A stretch of DNA of 64,000 nt from Enterocloster hominis (ex Liu et al. 2021) (GTDB lineage: Bacteria; Bacillota; Clostridia; Lachnospirales; Lachnospiraceae), in contig JACRTJ010000011.1 of the NCBI GenBank assembly GCA_014385265.1, forward strand, positions 48,772-112,771, given 5' to 3'. Below are positions 17,262-25,977 of the stretch, piece by piece. The notes under the pieces are model-generated. The model was not told where the DNA came from. It did no database searches and was given only the letters and a program-made list of their open reading frames with translations. Numbering within the stretch: the first letter of the stretch is position 1; each line of letters begins with the position of its first letter. The position numbers were made by a program, and so were the translations under genes.

Positions 17262-17290
17262 TTGACAAAATTCTATATGAAATTCATAAT
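17262..17290 (+). promoter_or_regulatory. Promoter with ArsR-type operator
   Basis: TTGACA (17262-17267), a 17-base spacer and CATAAT (17285-17290). A perfect inverted repeat TATGAA-A-TTCATA (17276-17288) covers the spacer end and the -10, the usual place for an ArsR repressor to block polymerase. The octamer TCTATATG occurs twice nearby (at about 17272 and 17308). Binding of metal would release the repressor encoded directly downstream. Confidence 0.7.
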
Positions 17291-17334
17291 GCAAACATAG
17301 AAAAAAATCTATATGTAAAAGGGGATATGTAAAT

Positions 17335-18606
17335 TTGGACTATACAGAATATGCCAGGCTGTTTAAAGCTCTTTCAGATCCCAAGCGGCTGAAGATCGTC
17401 CACATGCTGGCAGGAGGCGAGCTCTGTGCCTGTAAGATTCTGGAGGAATTTCATATTACGCAGCCGACTCTGTCCCACGATATGAAGCTTTTGACCGACG
17501 CGGGGCTTGTGATCCCGCGGCGGGAGGGAAAATGGACCCATTATTCCCTGAATAAGACCAGAGTGGGAGAGATCTGCCGGGCGGCGGAGGGGCTGATGAT
17601 CCCGGAGGCGGGGACAAGGGTCTGCGGCTGCGGGAAGGAAGAGAGAAAAAAGGAGGACATGGAAAAAATGGAAACTGTGAATACAAAGCTGTACGTTCTG
17701 ACCGGCTTTCTGGGCTCTGGAAAGACCACGGCGTTATTAAAGCTTCTGGAGAGACTGAAGGGCAGCCGGATCGGGGTCATCCAGAATGAATTCGGGAAGC
17801 TGGGGATCGATGGAACGATCCTGCGGAATGACGATATCCAGATGGTGGAGATCAACCGGGGCTCTATTTTCTGCACCTGCCAGAAGCTAAATTTTGTCAA
17901 GGCCCTGGCGGACATGGCCCAGCAGGATTTCGACTATCTTTTTGTGGAAAGCTCCGGCTGGGGAGATCCCTCCAATGTCCAGGAGATCCTGGATGCGGCG
18001 CGGATCGCTTCGGAAAAGGAATACGATTTTAAGGGCGTGATCTGCTTTGTGGATGCGGTGAACTTCCTGGAACAGGTTAAGGATGAGGAGACGGCCTTCC
18101 GCCAGCTGAAGCACTGCAACCTGGCGGTTATTACAAAAACAGATCTGGCGGATACGGGTCTGATGGAGCAGGTGGCAGAAAAGATCCGGGAGATCAATCC
18201 GGTATGCGAGATCATCGAGAGCGTCAATGGGGAAATGGACCATTCCTTTTTACAGAAGGATCTGAGGATCTTCCAGTGGGCTGAAAACGAGGAGACCACC
18301 AACTCAGTGGAAACAAAGCCCAAGTCCCTGTTCATGGAATATGAGGGCCAGGTGGGAAAAGAAAAGCTCCACAAATTTTTAGCAGCGGTGGCTCCGGATG
18401 TACACCGGATCAAGGGCTTCTGTGATCTTGAAGAAACGGGCTGGACCCAGGTGGACGTGGTTGGCTCCCTGATCGACTATAAAGCGTGCGGGGCCTTTGA
18501 ACGGTCCCAGCTGGTGTTTATTTCAAAGATCGGTCCCATGGTCATAAAAAGGATCTTCTCCGCCTGGGAGGAGCATGTGGGCAGCGAGATGAAGCTTAAG
18601 AATTAA
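17335..18606 (+). CDS. ArsR repressor fused to CobW/COG0523 GTPase
   Basis: One continuous frame joins two proteins that are usually separate. Residues 1-95 are an ArsR/SmtB winged helix with ELCACKIL (Cys31, Cys33) at the metal-sensing helix, plus CGCG at 97-100. Residues about 116-423 are a CobW/COG0523 metallochaperone GTPase: Walker A GFLGSGKTT (124-132), EINRGSIFCTC (Cys180, Cys182; the third Cys of the usual CxCC is replaced by Gln) and TKTD as guanine motif. It probably senses metal and delivers or inserts it. The start is TTG, after GGGG. An internal AGGAGG at 17651-17656 with Met109 and Met112 behind it could give a free GTPase. First gene of a three-gene operon. Confidence 0.87.
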   Translation: MDYTEYARLFKALSDPKRLKIVHMLAGGELCACKILEEFHITQPTLSHDMKLLTDAGLVIPRREGKWTHYSLNKTRVGEICRAAEGLMIPEAGTRVCGCGKEERKKEDMEKMETVNTKLYVLTGFLGSGKTTALLKLLERLKGSRIGVIQNEFGKLGIDGTILRNDDIQMVEINRGSIFCTCQKLNFVKALADMAQQDFDYLFVESSGWGDPSNVQEILDAARIASEKEYDFKGVICFVDAVNFLEQVKDEETAFRQLKHCNLAVITKTDLADTGLMEQVAEKIREINPVCEIIESVNGEMDHSFLQKDLRIFQWAENEETTNSVETKPKSLFMEYEGQVGKEKLHKFLAAVAPDVHRIKGFCDLEETGWTQVDVVGSLIDYKACGAFERSQLVFISKIGPMVIKRIFSAWEEHVGSEMKLKN

Positions 18607-18617
18607 AGGAGGATAAC

Positions 18618-18851
18618 ATGGTCATAAAGGTGATCGGTATGGGATGTGAAAACTGCGATAAGCTGTATGAAAATGTGATGGAGGCCGTAAAGGAGACTGG
18701 CAGCGATGCAGTGGTGGAAAAGGTCGGAGACCTGATGGAGATCGTGAAGCTGGGCGTCATGGCGGCACCGTCGCTGATGATCGATGGTAAGCTGGTGATT
18801 GCGGGACGGACGGCAAAGACATCGGAGATTGTCCGTCTGCTGAAGAAATGA
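18618..18851 (+). CDS. Small thioredoxin/glutaredoxin-like protein (MTH895 type)
   Basis: A 77-residue redox protein with CENC at residues 10-13, a thioredoxin-type Cys-x-x-Cys, and the cis-Pro region AAPSLMIDGKLV. Proteins of this size and motif are encoded beside ArsP-like permeases in many bacteria and are thought to handle metal- or arsenic-thiol exchange. It is cytosolic. The ATG follows AAGGAGG by 7 bases, eleven bases after the ArsR-CobW stop, and its stop codon overlaps the start of the permease, so translation of the two is coupled. Confidence 0.88.
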   Translation: MVIKVIGMGCENCDKLYENVMEAVKETGSDAVVEKVGDLMEIVKLGVMAAPSLMIDGKLVIAGRTAKTSEIVRLLKK

Positions 18852-19864
18852 TGGAGGCAGGAAAGGGGCTGTGGAGCCTGATCCAGGACCAGATCCTCGG
18901 CATGAAATGGCTGAAGGACGCGGTGGGAGCGGGCCTTACGGCCATGGGAACCGATATTTCCTCCAGACTTGGCGGCAGCGTACATTTTTTTATCTATGAT
19001 ATCATTAAGATCACGATCTTATTATGCACGCTGATCTTTGTGATCTCTTATATCCAGAGCTATTTTCCGCCGGAGCGCAGCAAAAGGATCCTGGGCCGGT
19101 TCCATGGGCTGGGAGCCAGGATCGCGGCGGCCCTTCTGGGAACGGTGACCCCGTTCTGCTCCTGCTCCTCCATCCCCCTGTTCATGGGATTTACGGGGGC
19201 GGGCCTCCCTTTGGGCGTGACCTTTTCCTTCCTGATCTCCTCCCCCATGGTGGATCTGGGGAGCCTGGTGCTCCTGACGAGTATTTTCGGTGTGAAGATC
19301 GCAGCCGTATACGTTCTTCTGGGACTTTTTGTGGCGGTCCTTGGGGGAACGCTGATCGAAAAGCTGCACATGGAGACGCAGGTGGAGGAATTTATCCGGA
19401 TGGCGGGCCGGGTGGACCTTGAAGGCCCGGCGCTTACGGTCCGGGACCGGCTGGTCTATGCCAGGGAACAGGTGGAGTCCACCTTCCGGAAGGTATTTCC
19501 ATATATCCTCGCAGGCGTGGGGATCGGGGCTGTGATCCACAACTGGATCCCTGAGGCCTGGATCGAGACGGCCCTGGGAAGCGGGAATCCCTTTGGAGTC
19601 GTTCTGGCCGTTCTGGTGGGCGTCCCCATGTACGCGGATATTTTCGGGACCATCCCGGTGGCGGAGGCACTTTTGGCCAAGGGAGCCCAGCTGGGAACCA
19701 TCTTAAGCTTCATGATGGCAGTCACCACCTTGAGCCTCCCGTCCATGATCATGCTGGGAAAGGCGGTGAAGCCGCGGCTTTTGGGAACGTTTGCGGCAAT
19801 CTGTACCGCCGGTATCATCTGTGTGGGATATATTTTTAATGCGTTCCAGTATCTCTTCATTTAG
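18848..19864 (+). CDS. ArsP/SO_0444-type permease
   Basis: A 338-residue inner-membrane protein with about eight hydrophobic segments in two halves. The first half carries TPFCSCSSIPLFMGF, the cysteine pair typical of ArsP/DUF318 permeases, and the second half has the matching VGVPMYADIFGTIP. ArsP exports trivalent organoarsenicals; related SO_0444 proteins are reported as Cu/Zn exporters. The ArsR sensor and thioredoxin next to it support efflux of a thiol-reactive metal or metalloid, and which one cannot be told from sequence. The start ATG overlaps the previous stop (ATGA). A strong bidirectional terminator follows. Confidence 0.85.
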   Translation: MMEAGKGLWSLIQDQILGMKWLKDAVGAGLTAMGTDISSRLGGSVHFFIYDIIKITILLCTLIFVISYIQSYFPPERSKRILGRFHGLGARIAAALLGTVTPFCSCSSIPLFMGFTGAGLPLGVTFSFLISSPMVDLGSLVLLTSIFGVKIAAVYVLLGLFVAVLGGTLIEKLHMETQVEEFIRMAGRVDLEGPALTVRDRLVYAREQVESTFRKVFPYILAGVGIGAVIHNWIPEAWIETALGSGNPFGVVLAVLVGVPMYADIFGTIPVAEALLAKGAQLGTILSFMMAVTTLSLPSMIMLGKAVKPRLLGTFAAICTAGIICVGYIFNAFQYLFI

Positions 19865-19906
19865 GGGAAGCGGGATCCGGAAGAATGTACCGGAGTGGAA
19901 AAGATC

Positions 19907-19942
19907 GGGGCGGGTGCGGCTTATATGGGCTGCACCCGCCCC
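19907..19942. terminator. Bidirectional terminator between permease and convergent amidohydrolase
   Basis: GGGGCGGGTGCGGC pairs with GCTGCACCCGCCCC across an 8-base loop; the plus side ends TGTTTG. It separates converging genes. Confidence 0.75.
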
Positions 19943-19968
19943 TGTTTGAATGAATTGGCCTTCTGCTG

Positions 19969-21330
19969 TTATCTCTGACAGAAATCCAGGGTAACGGTGC
20001 CGTCCTCGTTGTAGATGACGGCGTCCTTGTCCATGGTCAGATTGTCAATGGCAGCCAGATATTCCTCTTTGGACTTAAAGTATGGTTTCGCCTCGGCGAG
20101 GACCTTCTTTGCCCTGGCGGCGTCGTTTTCCAGGAGCATGGAGGCAGCTACGGTCAGGCACTGGGCCGGATACAGGCAGCCGGCCTTCTTATCGGCCACA
20201 TAGTAGTCCTTGCCGTGTCCGGTGCCGATGGAGCCGCTGGCATGGGGATGGATGGCCGGCATGATGGCGGAAACATCGCCCATATCGGTGCAGCCGGTTC
20301 CCCAGGCGCCGCGGGTCACCGTGCCGGGCCCGGTCACTGCTTCCATGGCCTCTGTCAGGATCTCCGTCATGTTGGTGTCGTTATTTAAGGGGAAGTAGCC
20401 CGGATGGTCGTCCAGCTCCACATTGCAGCCCAGAGAGGCGGCCGCTCCGGCCAGGGCCAGGTTTACCTTTTTGTTATAATCACGGATGCTGTCAAAGGAA
20501 GCGCCGCGCACATAAGATTCCACCTTGGCTGTCTCCGGGATGGCGTTTACGGCCGCTCCGCCCTCGGTGATGATGGGATGGAAACGGATGTGCTCGCCGT
20601 CCACAAAGGTCTCGCGGATGGCGTTGACCGCATTGAGTCCACAGGTGGCCGCATAAAGCGCATTTTTTCCGGCCTCCGGAGAACCGCCGGCATGGGAGGC
20701 CACGCCCTTGAAGGTGATATTTTTGGTGATACAGCCATTGCAGCCCTGGCCGACGGACAGGGTCTTTCCTTCGGGGAGTTTTCCGGAATGGATCATCATG
20801 GCCATGTCAACGCCGTCAAAGTAGCCTCTGGAAATGAATTCCACCTTTCCGCCGAAATACCGGATCACGCCCTGCTTCCGTAATTCCTCCCGGAAGCCCA
20901 GCTCGATCAGCTCCTCGGCCGGTACAGCCATGAAACGGATGGAGCCGCAGAGACCGTCCAGCGCGCCCGGCTCCTTCATGGCGGCGGCAACTCCCAGAAG
21001 GATGGCACACTGGGCGTTATGGCCGCAGGCATGGACCGCATGGGTCTCGGGATCTGCGTCCGGGTGGTTTCCAACGATCAGGGAATCCAGCTCTCCTAAG
21101 ATGGCGATCTTCGGTCCGGGTCTTCCGGTGTCCAGATCGGCATAGAAGCCGGGGATGTTTCCGGCTTTGGTGAGGGTGTAGCCCAGGGCCTCAAAATGCT
21201 CCTCCATATATGCGGAGGTCTTCCACTCCCGGTATCCGGTCTCCGGGTTCTTCCAGATGTAGTCGGCGGTATCGTAGATCAGGGATTCATACTTTGCGAC
21301 CATTTCCATTAACTGCTTTGCTTGTTCCAT
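19969..21330 (-). CDS. M20-family amidohydrolase (AbgB-like)
   Basis: A cytosolic metal-dependent amidohydrolase of the M20D/AbgB group, which cleaves aminoacyl-type amides such as p-aminobenzoyl-glutamate or indole-acetyl amino acids. Motifs: AILGELDSL (metal Asp), HACGHNAQ (metal His), PAEELIELG (catalytic Glu) and SHAGGSPE in the dimer domain, ending with ASGSIGTGHGKDYY. It has 453 residues from ATG 21330, which lies 8 bases after GGAG. An upstream in-frame ATG is less likely because it falls in the duplicated promoter segment. The gene has no close partner on its strand. The substrate is unknown. Confidence 0.87.
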   Translation of the reverse strand: MEQAKQLMEMVAKYESLIYDTADYIWKNPETGYREWKTSAYMEEHFEALGYTLTKAGNIPGFYADLDTGRPGPKIAILGELDSLIVGNHPDADPETHAVHACGHNAQCAILLGVAAAMKEPGALDGLCGSIRFMAVPAEELIELGFREELRKQGVIRYFGGKVEFISRGYFDGVDMAMMIHSGKLPEGKTLSVGQGCNGCITKNITFKGVASHAGGSPEAGKNALYAATCGLNAVNAIRETFVDGEHIRFHPIITEGGAAVNAIPETAKVESYVRGASFDSIRDYNKKVNLALAGAAASLGCNVELDDHPGYFPLNNDTNMTEILTEAMEAVTGPGTVTRGAWGTGCTDMGDVSAIMPAIHPHASGSIGTGHGKDYYVADKKAGCLYPAQCLTVAASMLLENDAARAKKVLAEAKPYFKSKEEYLAAIDNLTMDKDAVIYNEDGTVTLDFCQR

Positions 21331-21353
21331 AAGAGTTTCTCCTTTCTGGGCTC

Positions 21354-21450
21354 CATGGAAACTGACAGGACCGCGGCCAGTTTCCATGCATGTTCGCTTC
21401 TTCTATTATAGCGCAGAATTGCGCCATAAGAAATCAGAAAATGAAAAAAT
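21354..21450 (-). promoter_or_regulatory. Promoter segment, copy A of a duplicated 97-bp block
   Basis: Read on the minus strand it contains TATAAT (from ATTATA at 21405-21410) preceded by the inverted repeat GCGCA-ATTC-TGCGC, and leads into the leader of the amidohydrolase gene. Nearly the same 97 bases lie at 35044-35140 before a nitroreductase. The no-gap alignment is strongest in the 55 bases from GCTTCTTC to GAAAAAAT. Confidence 0.75.
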
Positions 21451-21489
21451 TATCTGTCGGCTTTGGAAATGGACTGGAGCCGTATGCAA

Positions 21490-22638
21490 TTACAGCTTGC
21501 CCAGCTTCATAATGGTAAGGGCCAGGCGTGAGCCGCAGGGGACCATGGTACTGATCTCAAGAAACTCCTCTGGAGAGCACATCATACCGCCAGTCGGCCC
21601 CATTCCGTCTATGGTAGGAGTTCCTTCTGCTGATACAAAGTTTCCGTCGCTGACGCCTCCGGGCTGGGATGTTAGCCATGGAATACCCAGCTCCCTGCTG
21701 GATTCTTTTACGGTTTTATGCAGTTTATCTGTGCCGTTTACCAGAGTCAGCGGCGGGCGGTTTAGGGTCAGCTCATAGCTTAACTGGATCCCCTCTATGT
21801 CCGGCTTGGAAAGGATCTGTTCCAGAGAGGATTTCAGGCGTTTCCACTCATCCATGGTATAGAATCTCATATCAGCATAAAAACTGGCGTCCTCTGGAAC
21901 GATGATACGGTTTTGTCCACCGGAGATCGTCGTAACTGTAAAGGTCGTTCCGGTATCGTAGTTATTCAGTCCCCTTAACCGGGCAATTTTAAGGGCAAGC
22001 TCTTCAATGGCGTTTCTCCCGGCCTGGGGTTCATTTCCAGCGTGTACGGCTCTTCCATGGGCATGTACATGGATATAGGCGTTTCCTTTCCTCTGGGTAA
22101 CGACGGCCATGCCTGGCCGGGAGCCCTCAGTTACCAGGCACCAGTCCGCATCTCGTCCTTCCTCGCGGATCCTGTCAAGAACAGATAAGCTTCCCTTTTC
22201 TTCATCACCGCTCATGAAAACCGTAATACCAGGAAGATCGGGAACATCCAGATCATGCAGGGCTTTCAGTGCATAAAGGCAGTTTACAAGACAGGCCTTC
22301 ATATCAACAACACCATTTCCGTAAGCGCGGTCTCCTTCTATTTTAAAGCTCTCAATGCAGTCAGTTCCTCGGGCAAAAACGGAGTCCAGGTGACAGATTA
22401 ATAACACTCTTGATCCATTTCCCTCTGACCGGGCGATCACACTGTTTCCGCAGTTGTCATTATAGAGTGTTTCTGTACTGTATCCAATTTTTTCAAATTC
22501 CCTTGCAAGCTTTTCTCCTACGGCGTCAATACCAGGTTTGAAATCAGAGCTTGTATTACAGTTTACCAGTTCCTTTAGAAGCTCCATCATATCAGATAGA
22601 TGCAGTTGAAGATAGTCTTTGATTTGATTTGCCAGCAT
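21490..22638 (-). CDS. M20-family peptidase (CPG2/ArgE-like)
   Basis: A 382-residue zinc exopeptidase of the M20A type. Visible ligands are the His in LICHLDSVF, the Asp in GVVDMKACLV and the acidic pair GDEEKGS, with HAGNEPQAGRNAIEEL in the dimerisation domain. Typical substrates are N-acyl amino acids or glutamate-terminated peptides. The start at 22638 follows AGGAGG by 10 bases. The stop of the neighbouring antiporter gene lies 5 bases before this start, so both are one operon read from the divergent promoter at 24.1 kb. The peptidase might process a substrate taken up by the antiporter-like carrier. Confidence 0.85.
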   Translation of the reverse strand: MLANQIKDYLQLHLSDMMELLKELVNCNTSSDFKPGIDAVGEKLAREFEKIGYSTETLYNDNCGNSVIARSEGNGSRVLLICHLDSVFARGTDCIESFKIEGDRAYGNGVVDMKACLVNCLYALKALHDLDVPDLPGITVFMSGDEEKGSLSVLDRIREEGRDADWCLVTEGSRPGMAVVTQRKGNAYIHVHAHGRAVHAGNEPQAGRNAIEELALKIARLRGLNNYDTGTTFTVTTISGGQNRIIVPEDASFYADMRFYTMDEWKRLKSSLEQILSKPDIEGIQLSYELTLNRPPLTLVNGTDKLHKTVKESSRELGIPWLTSQPGGVSDGNFVSAEGTPTIDGMGPTGGMMCSPEEFLEISTMVPCGSRLALTIMKLGKL

Positions 22639-22642
22639 AAGA

Positions 22643-24088
22643 TCATGACCTCCTTTTTTGGTTGCTTTTTTTCTCATCATCCAGACTCAGAATACCATAT
22701 CCGGTAATGGCACAGATAAGAGCCATCAGAACACTGAAGAATCCAAAGAATGAGTATGGAAGGTACTCCAGGGTCGATACTCCTAAAACACCTGCACAGT
22801 AAGCACCAGCTGCGGACCAGGGGATAAGAGCCACTACACATGTACCACAGTCCTCTAAAGTACGGGAAAGATTGCGGGAGGCCAGCCCCATTTTTTTATA
22901 AGCATCTGCAAAAAGCTCACCTGGGATCAGAATAGTAAGAAAATCGCTTCCGGTGGTAATGGCCATCAGAATCGTAGAAGCCATGGTTGAAATGATCAGA
23001 CCAGCACGATTTTTTACATACTCCAATAGTTTTTGAAGAATTACATCCAGGCAGCCAGATTTTGTGATAATGCCAGCGAAGGAAAATGCGCAGAGGATCA
23101 TCCGGATCGTTTCCATCATACTATTGATTCCGCCGCGGTTTAAAAGCTTGGAGATTTCTGGAAGAATCTGACTCGTGTCAATTCCCCTGGCTGCAACCAG
23201 ATCAAGAGAAAAGCCATTTACAGTAACATTTAAAAAATCCTGTATGGAAAATCCCTGGAAAACCACAGCGATAATTCCGGCAGACAAACTAGAAAGAAGC
23301 ATGACAGGAATCGTGGGCTTCCGAGTGATGGAGCCGATCAGAATAATAATGACCGGAATAAAAAGGACCACCACGTTCAGATTGAAAATAGAAGAGATAT
23401 TGTCCAGCATTCCCTCGATCGTTTCTGTACCGGTTAGAACTTCAGCATTTGTACGAAAGCCTAAAACGGCATAAATTGCAAGTGTTGCGAGCGAGGCGGG
23501 GAGGGTTGTATAAAACATGTGGCGTATATGGTCAAAAATGTTTGCACCAGCTGCCAGAGGGGCCAGATTTGTGGTATCTGACAGGGGAGACATTTTATCG
23601 CCAAAATACGAACCTCCTACAACGGCAGCAGCTGTGATAGGGAGAGGGATTCCCAGTCCCTGGGCGATTACGATCAAAACAACACCAATGGTGGCACATG
23701 AACCCCAGGAGGTTCCGGTACAGGTGGAGAGGATCGCGCAGATAATAAAGGCAGTTACAAAGAAAAACTTTGGATTTACGATCTGGATCCCATAATAGAT
23801 CAGCATGGGAATGGTTCCGGACAACATCCAGGTACCGACCACGATGCCAACAGCTATTAAGATCAGAATGGCAGGCATTGCCTTCGCGATTTTTTCAGAG
23901 ACGCCTTCAATCATATCATCCCAGGTTAGTCCGACGCGCCATGCAATAAAGGCGGCAATGGAGGAGGATATGATCAGGAGGGTTTCAATCGGAGCTCCGT
24001 AGATTCCGCGGCCAACCAATAGAATAAAAAACATGGAAACAATGGGAGTGACTGCTTCAGTAAAAGTAGGCTTACGAATGGATTTCAT
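22643..24088 (-). CDS. nhaC: NhaC-family antiporter/transporter
   Basis: A 481-residue membrane protein with about 11-12 hydrophobic segments and the NhaC signature region TCTGTSWGSCATIGVVLI and YFGDKMSPLSDTTNLAP. NhaC proteins exchange sodium for protons, but several members swap organic substrates such as malate for lactate. Its pairing with an M20 peptidase and a MocR regulator suggests a substrate carrier; that is inference. Start ATG at 24088 is preceded by AAAGGGGG about 8 bases upstream. Confidence 0.85.
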   Translation of the reverse strand: MKSIRKPTFTEAVTPIVSMFFILLVGRGIYGAPIETLLIISSSIAAFIAWRVGLTWDDMIEGVSEKIAKAMPAILILIAVGIVVGTWMLSGTIPMLIYYGIQIVNPKFFFVTAFIICAILSTCTGTSWGSCATIGVVLIVIAQGLGIPLPITAAAVVGGSYFGDKMSPLSDTTNLAPLAAGANIFDHIRHMFYTTLPASLATLAIYAVLGFRTNAEVLTGTETIEGMLDNISSIFNLNVVVLFIPVIIILIGSITRKPTIPVMLLSSLSAGIIAVVFQGFSIQDFLNVTVNGFSLDLVAARGIDTSQILPEISKLLNRGGINSMMETIRMILCAFSFAGIITKSGCLDVILQKLLEYVKNRAGLIISTMASTILMAITTGSDFLTILIPGELFADAYKKMGLASRNLSRTLEDCGTCVVALIPWSAAGAYCAGVLGVSTLEYLPYSFFGFFSVLMALICAITGYGILSLDDEKKSNQKRRS

Positions 24089-24117
24089 AGGAATCCCCCT
24101 TTCAGAAAAAAATGTAA

Positions 24118-24162
24118 ATTATACAATGCGCATTGCTTTTGAATATATATTTATGATATACT
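24118..24162. promoter_or_regulatory. Divergent promoter and palindromic operator, nhaC / MocR gene
   Basis: The minus strand shows TATAAT (24118-24123) for nhaC. The plus strand shows TTGCTT (24133-24138), an 18-base spacer and TATACT (24157-24162) for the MocR gene. A perfect 12-bp palindrome CAATGCGCATTG (24124-24135) sits between the two and overlaps the plus-strand -35. It is the likely site for the MocR regulator. Confidence 0.6.
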
Positions 24163-24224
24163 GGTACAAATTTAAAATCAAATGCAAAAAATACAGGCTG
24201 TTATAGTACAGATTCGGAGGGCAT

Positions 24225-25595
24225 ATGTACAAATACGAAAGCATTGCGGAACAGATCCGGGAAAATATTCAGAGTAAAACATTGCTTCCAAACCAGCAGC
24301 TCCCTTCTTTAAGAGAAATGGCAGATGCGTTTTCTACAAGCGTAGGGACAGTGAAAGAGGCATATGACTATCTGGAACGGGAAAATTTTATATATTCAGT
24401 TCCGAAGCGGGGATTTTTTGTTTTGGGAGGGAAACTTCTGCCCACATCTTCGCAGATGCTGGTCGATTTCTATTCGGGTGCGCCGGATATCCGGTATATT
24501 CCGTACCAGGATTTTAAAAAATGCATCAACAAGGCAACAAATCTGTATTATAAGCGGCTGTTTTCGTATTCAGATACGAAGGGAATACCAGAGCTCATAT
24601 CAGCCCTTCAGAGGCACTTGATGGAGTACCAGATTTACACAAAAAAGGAAAATATTGTGGTTGTCTCCGGTTCCCAGCAGGTATTGGATATCCTGTGCAG
24701 GATGCCGTTTCCCAATGGAAAGCAGACAGTCCTAGTGGAGCAGCCGGCGTATTATGGAATGATAAAGAATCTGGAGATCACACAAACCCCCAGAGTAGGG
24801 ATTATGAGGGGGCCTGGCGGGATCGATTTTGATGAATTGGGAAAACAGTTCCAATATGGGAATATTAAGTTTTTTTATACAGTATCCAGATATCATAATC
24901 CGACAGGGCAAAGCTATACGAAAAAGGAGAGAGAGGAGCTTGTGCGCCTGGCAGATAAATATAATGTATATATTGTTGAGGATGATATAGCCGCTGATTT
25001 TGAGACTGACACAAAGAGAGATCCTGTCTATTTTTCGGATATCTATGATAAGGTGATCTATATAAAAAGTTTTTCTAAAATATTGATGCCGGGACTACGC
25101 TTGGCAGCAGTGGTCCTTCCTCCCCTTCTGTTAAATGTATTTCTGGACTATAAACAGTGGACAGATACATACAGTGCGATTCTTTCCCAGGGGGCACTTA
25201 CGATTTTTCTGGAGAGCGGTATGTACCAGAAAAACAGGAAAGAGATCAGAAGAATTTATATGGATAGAATGAAAAAGCTAAAGGACACGGCTGCGGGTAT
25301 TGACACGGGAGGAGAGATTGCATGGGACATTCCAGATTCTGGATTTTTTGCCTGTCTGAGACTTAAACAGGGGATTCCCTTTGAACGGGTCCAGCCGGAT
25401 TTTTACAAAAATAATATCCGGATGATGGATACAAGGGGATTCTTTCTGGATGAATTTAAAAATGATAATTATTACAGACTGAGTCTGGGTCATGCCAATG
25501 AAGAGGAGATAGAGTCCGGTGTAAAGAAATTGACTGCAATTCTCTTAGGACAGGGGAAAAAGAGAAATCAATTTTTTATCAGAAATATTAATTGA
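24225..25595 (+). CDS. MocR/PdxR-type GntR-aminotransferase regulator
   Basis: A 456-residue fusion of a GntR winged helix and a fold-type I aminotransferase domain. Residues 1-70 carry the HTH (LPSLREMADAFSTSVGTVKEAYDYLE spans about 26-51). The C-terminal part (about 110-456) has FYTVSRYHNPTGQSY, VEDDIAADF and SFSKILMPGLRLA, whose Lys (about 285) should bind pyridoxal phosphate. MocR regulators sense amino acids or vitamin B6 compounds and often control the neighbouring gene. Here the divergent nhaC-peptidase pair is the natural target. The start ATG is preceded by CGGAGGGCAT. Confidence 0.9.
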   Translation: MYKYESIAEQIRENIQSKTLLPNQQLPSLREMADAFSTSVGTVKEAYDYLERENFIYSVPKRGFFVLGGKLLPTSSQMLVDFYSGAPDIRYIPYQDFKKCINKATNLYYKRLFSYSDTKGIPELISALQRHLMEYQIYTKKENIVVVSGSQQVLDILCRMPFPNGKQTVLVEQPAYYGMIKNLEITQTPRVGIMRGPGGIDFDELGKQFQYGNIKFFYTVSRYHNPTGQSYTKKEREELVRLADKYNVYIVEDDIAADFETDTKRDPVYFSDIYDKVIYIKSFSKILMPGLRLAAVVLPPLLLNVFLDYKQWTDTYSAILSQGALTIFLESGMYQKNRKEIRRIYMDRMKKLKDTAAGIDTGGEIAWDIPDSGFFACLRLKQGIPFERVQPDFYKNNIRMMDTRGFFLDEFKNDNYYRLSLGHANEEEIESGVKKLTAILLGQGKKRNQFFIRNIN

Positions 25596-25730
25596 GGCAT
25601 CCGTCAGCAAACCGTAAGACTTTTTATGAAAAAGTAAATAGAAAATATCTGTAAAATATAATATAATTTAAATAGATAACAGACAATAAAGAAAACGATG
25701 ACAGAATATATGCTGGAAGGGAGGCGTCTT

Positions 25731-25922
25731 ATGAAGGGAATGCCATTGATATTTTTATCGGATATTATGAGGGAACAGATGGTACGGGAAAGTGCTCCCA
25801 TGGTAACGAATATGGTGCTGAATTTTTTCCTTATTGCCATCGGAGCCATGGTGATCTTATATGGCGGAGGCTGGCTCCTGGATAAGATCGCCGAATGGCG
25901 GAAGAGGAGAAAAAACAGATAA
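25731..25922 (+). CDS. Small single-pass membrane protein
   Basis: A 63-residue protein from the ATG preceded by GGGAGG at 7 bases. Residues about 26-48 are hydrophobic (VLNFFLIAIGAMVILYGGGWLL) and the tail is basic (AEWRKRRKNR), so the C-terminus probably faces the cytosol. No family is recognised. An in-frame earlier ATG at 25698 has no ribosome site. It sits between the MocR gene and an IS-end remnant; the opposite strand frame is only a shadow. Confidence 0.5.
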   Translation: MKGMPLIFLSDIMREQMVRESAPMVTNMVLNFFLIAIGAMVILYGGGWLLDKIAEWRKRRKNR

Positions 25923-25946
25923 TAAAGAAATAAGAAGTGACCACGT

Positions 25947-25977
25947 TGGGGCTGTCTCAAAAGAGGCAGTCTCTTTT
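25947..25977 (+). mobile_element. Solo remnant of an IS1182-like terminal repeat
   Basis: GGGGCTGTCTCAAAAGAGGC continues as AGTCTCTTTTT and closely matches the left end of the insertion sequence at 32538, apart from a short deletion after CTCAAA and an extra base in the T-run. No transposase is next to it. It can also act as a weak terminator. Confidence 0.55.
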
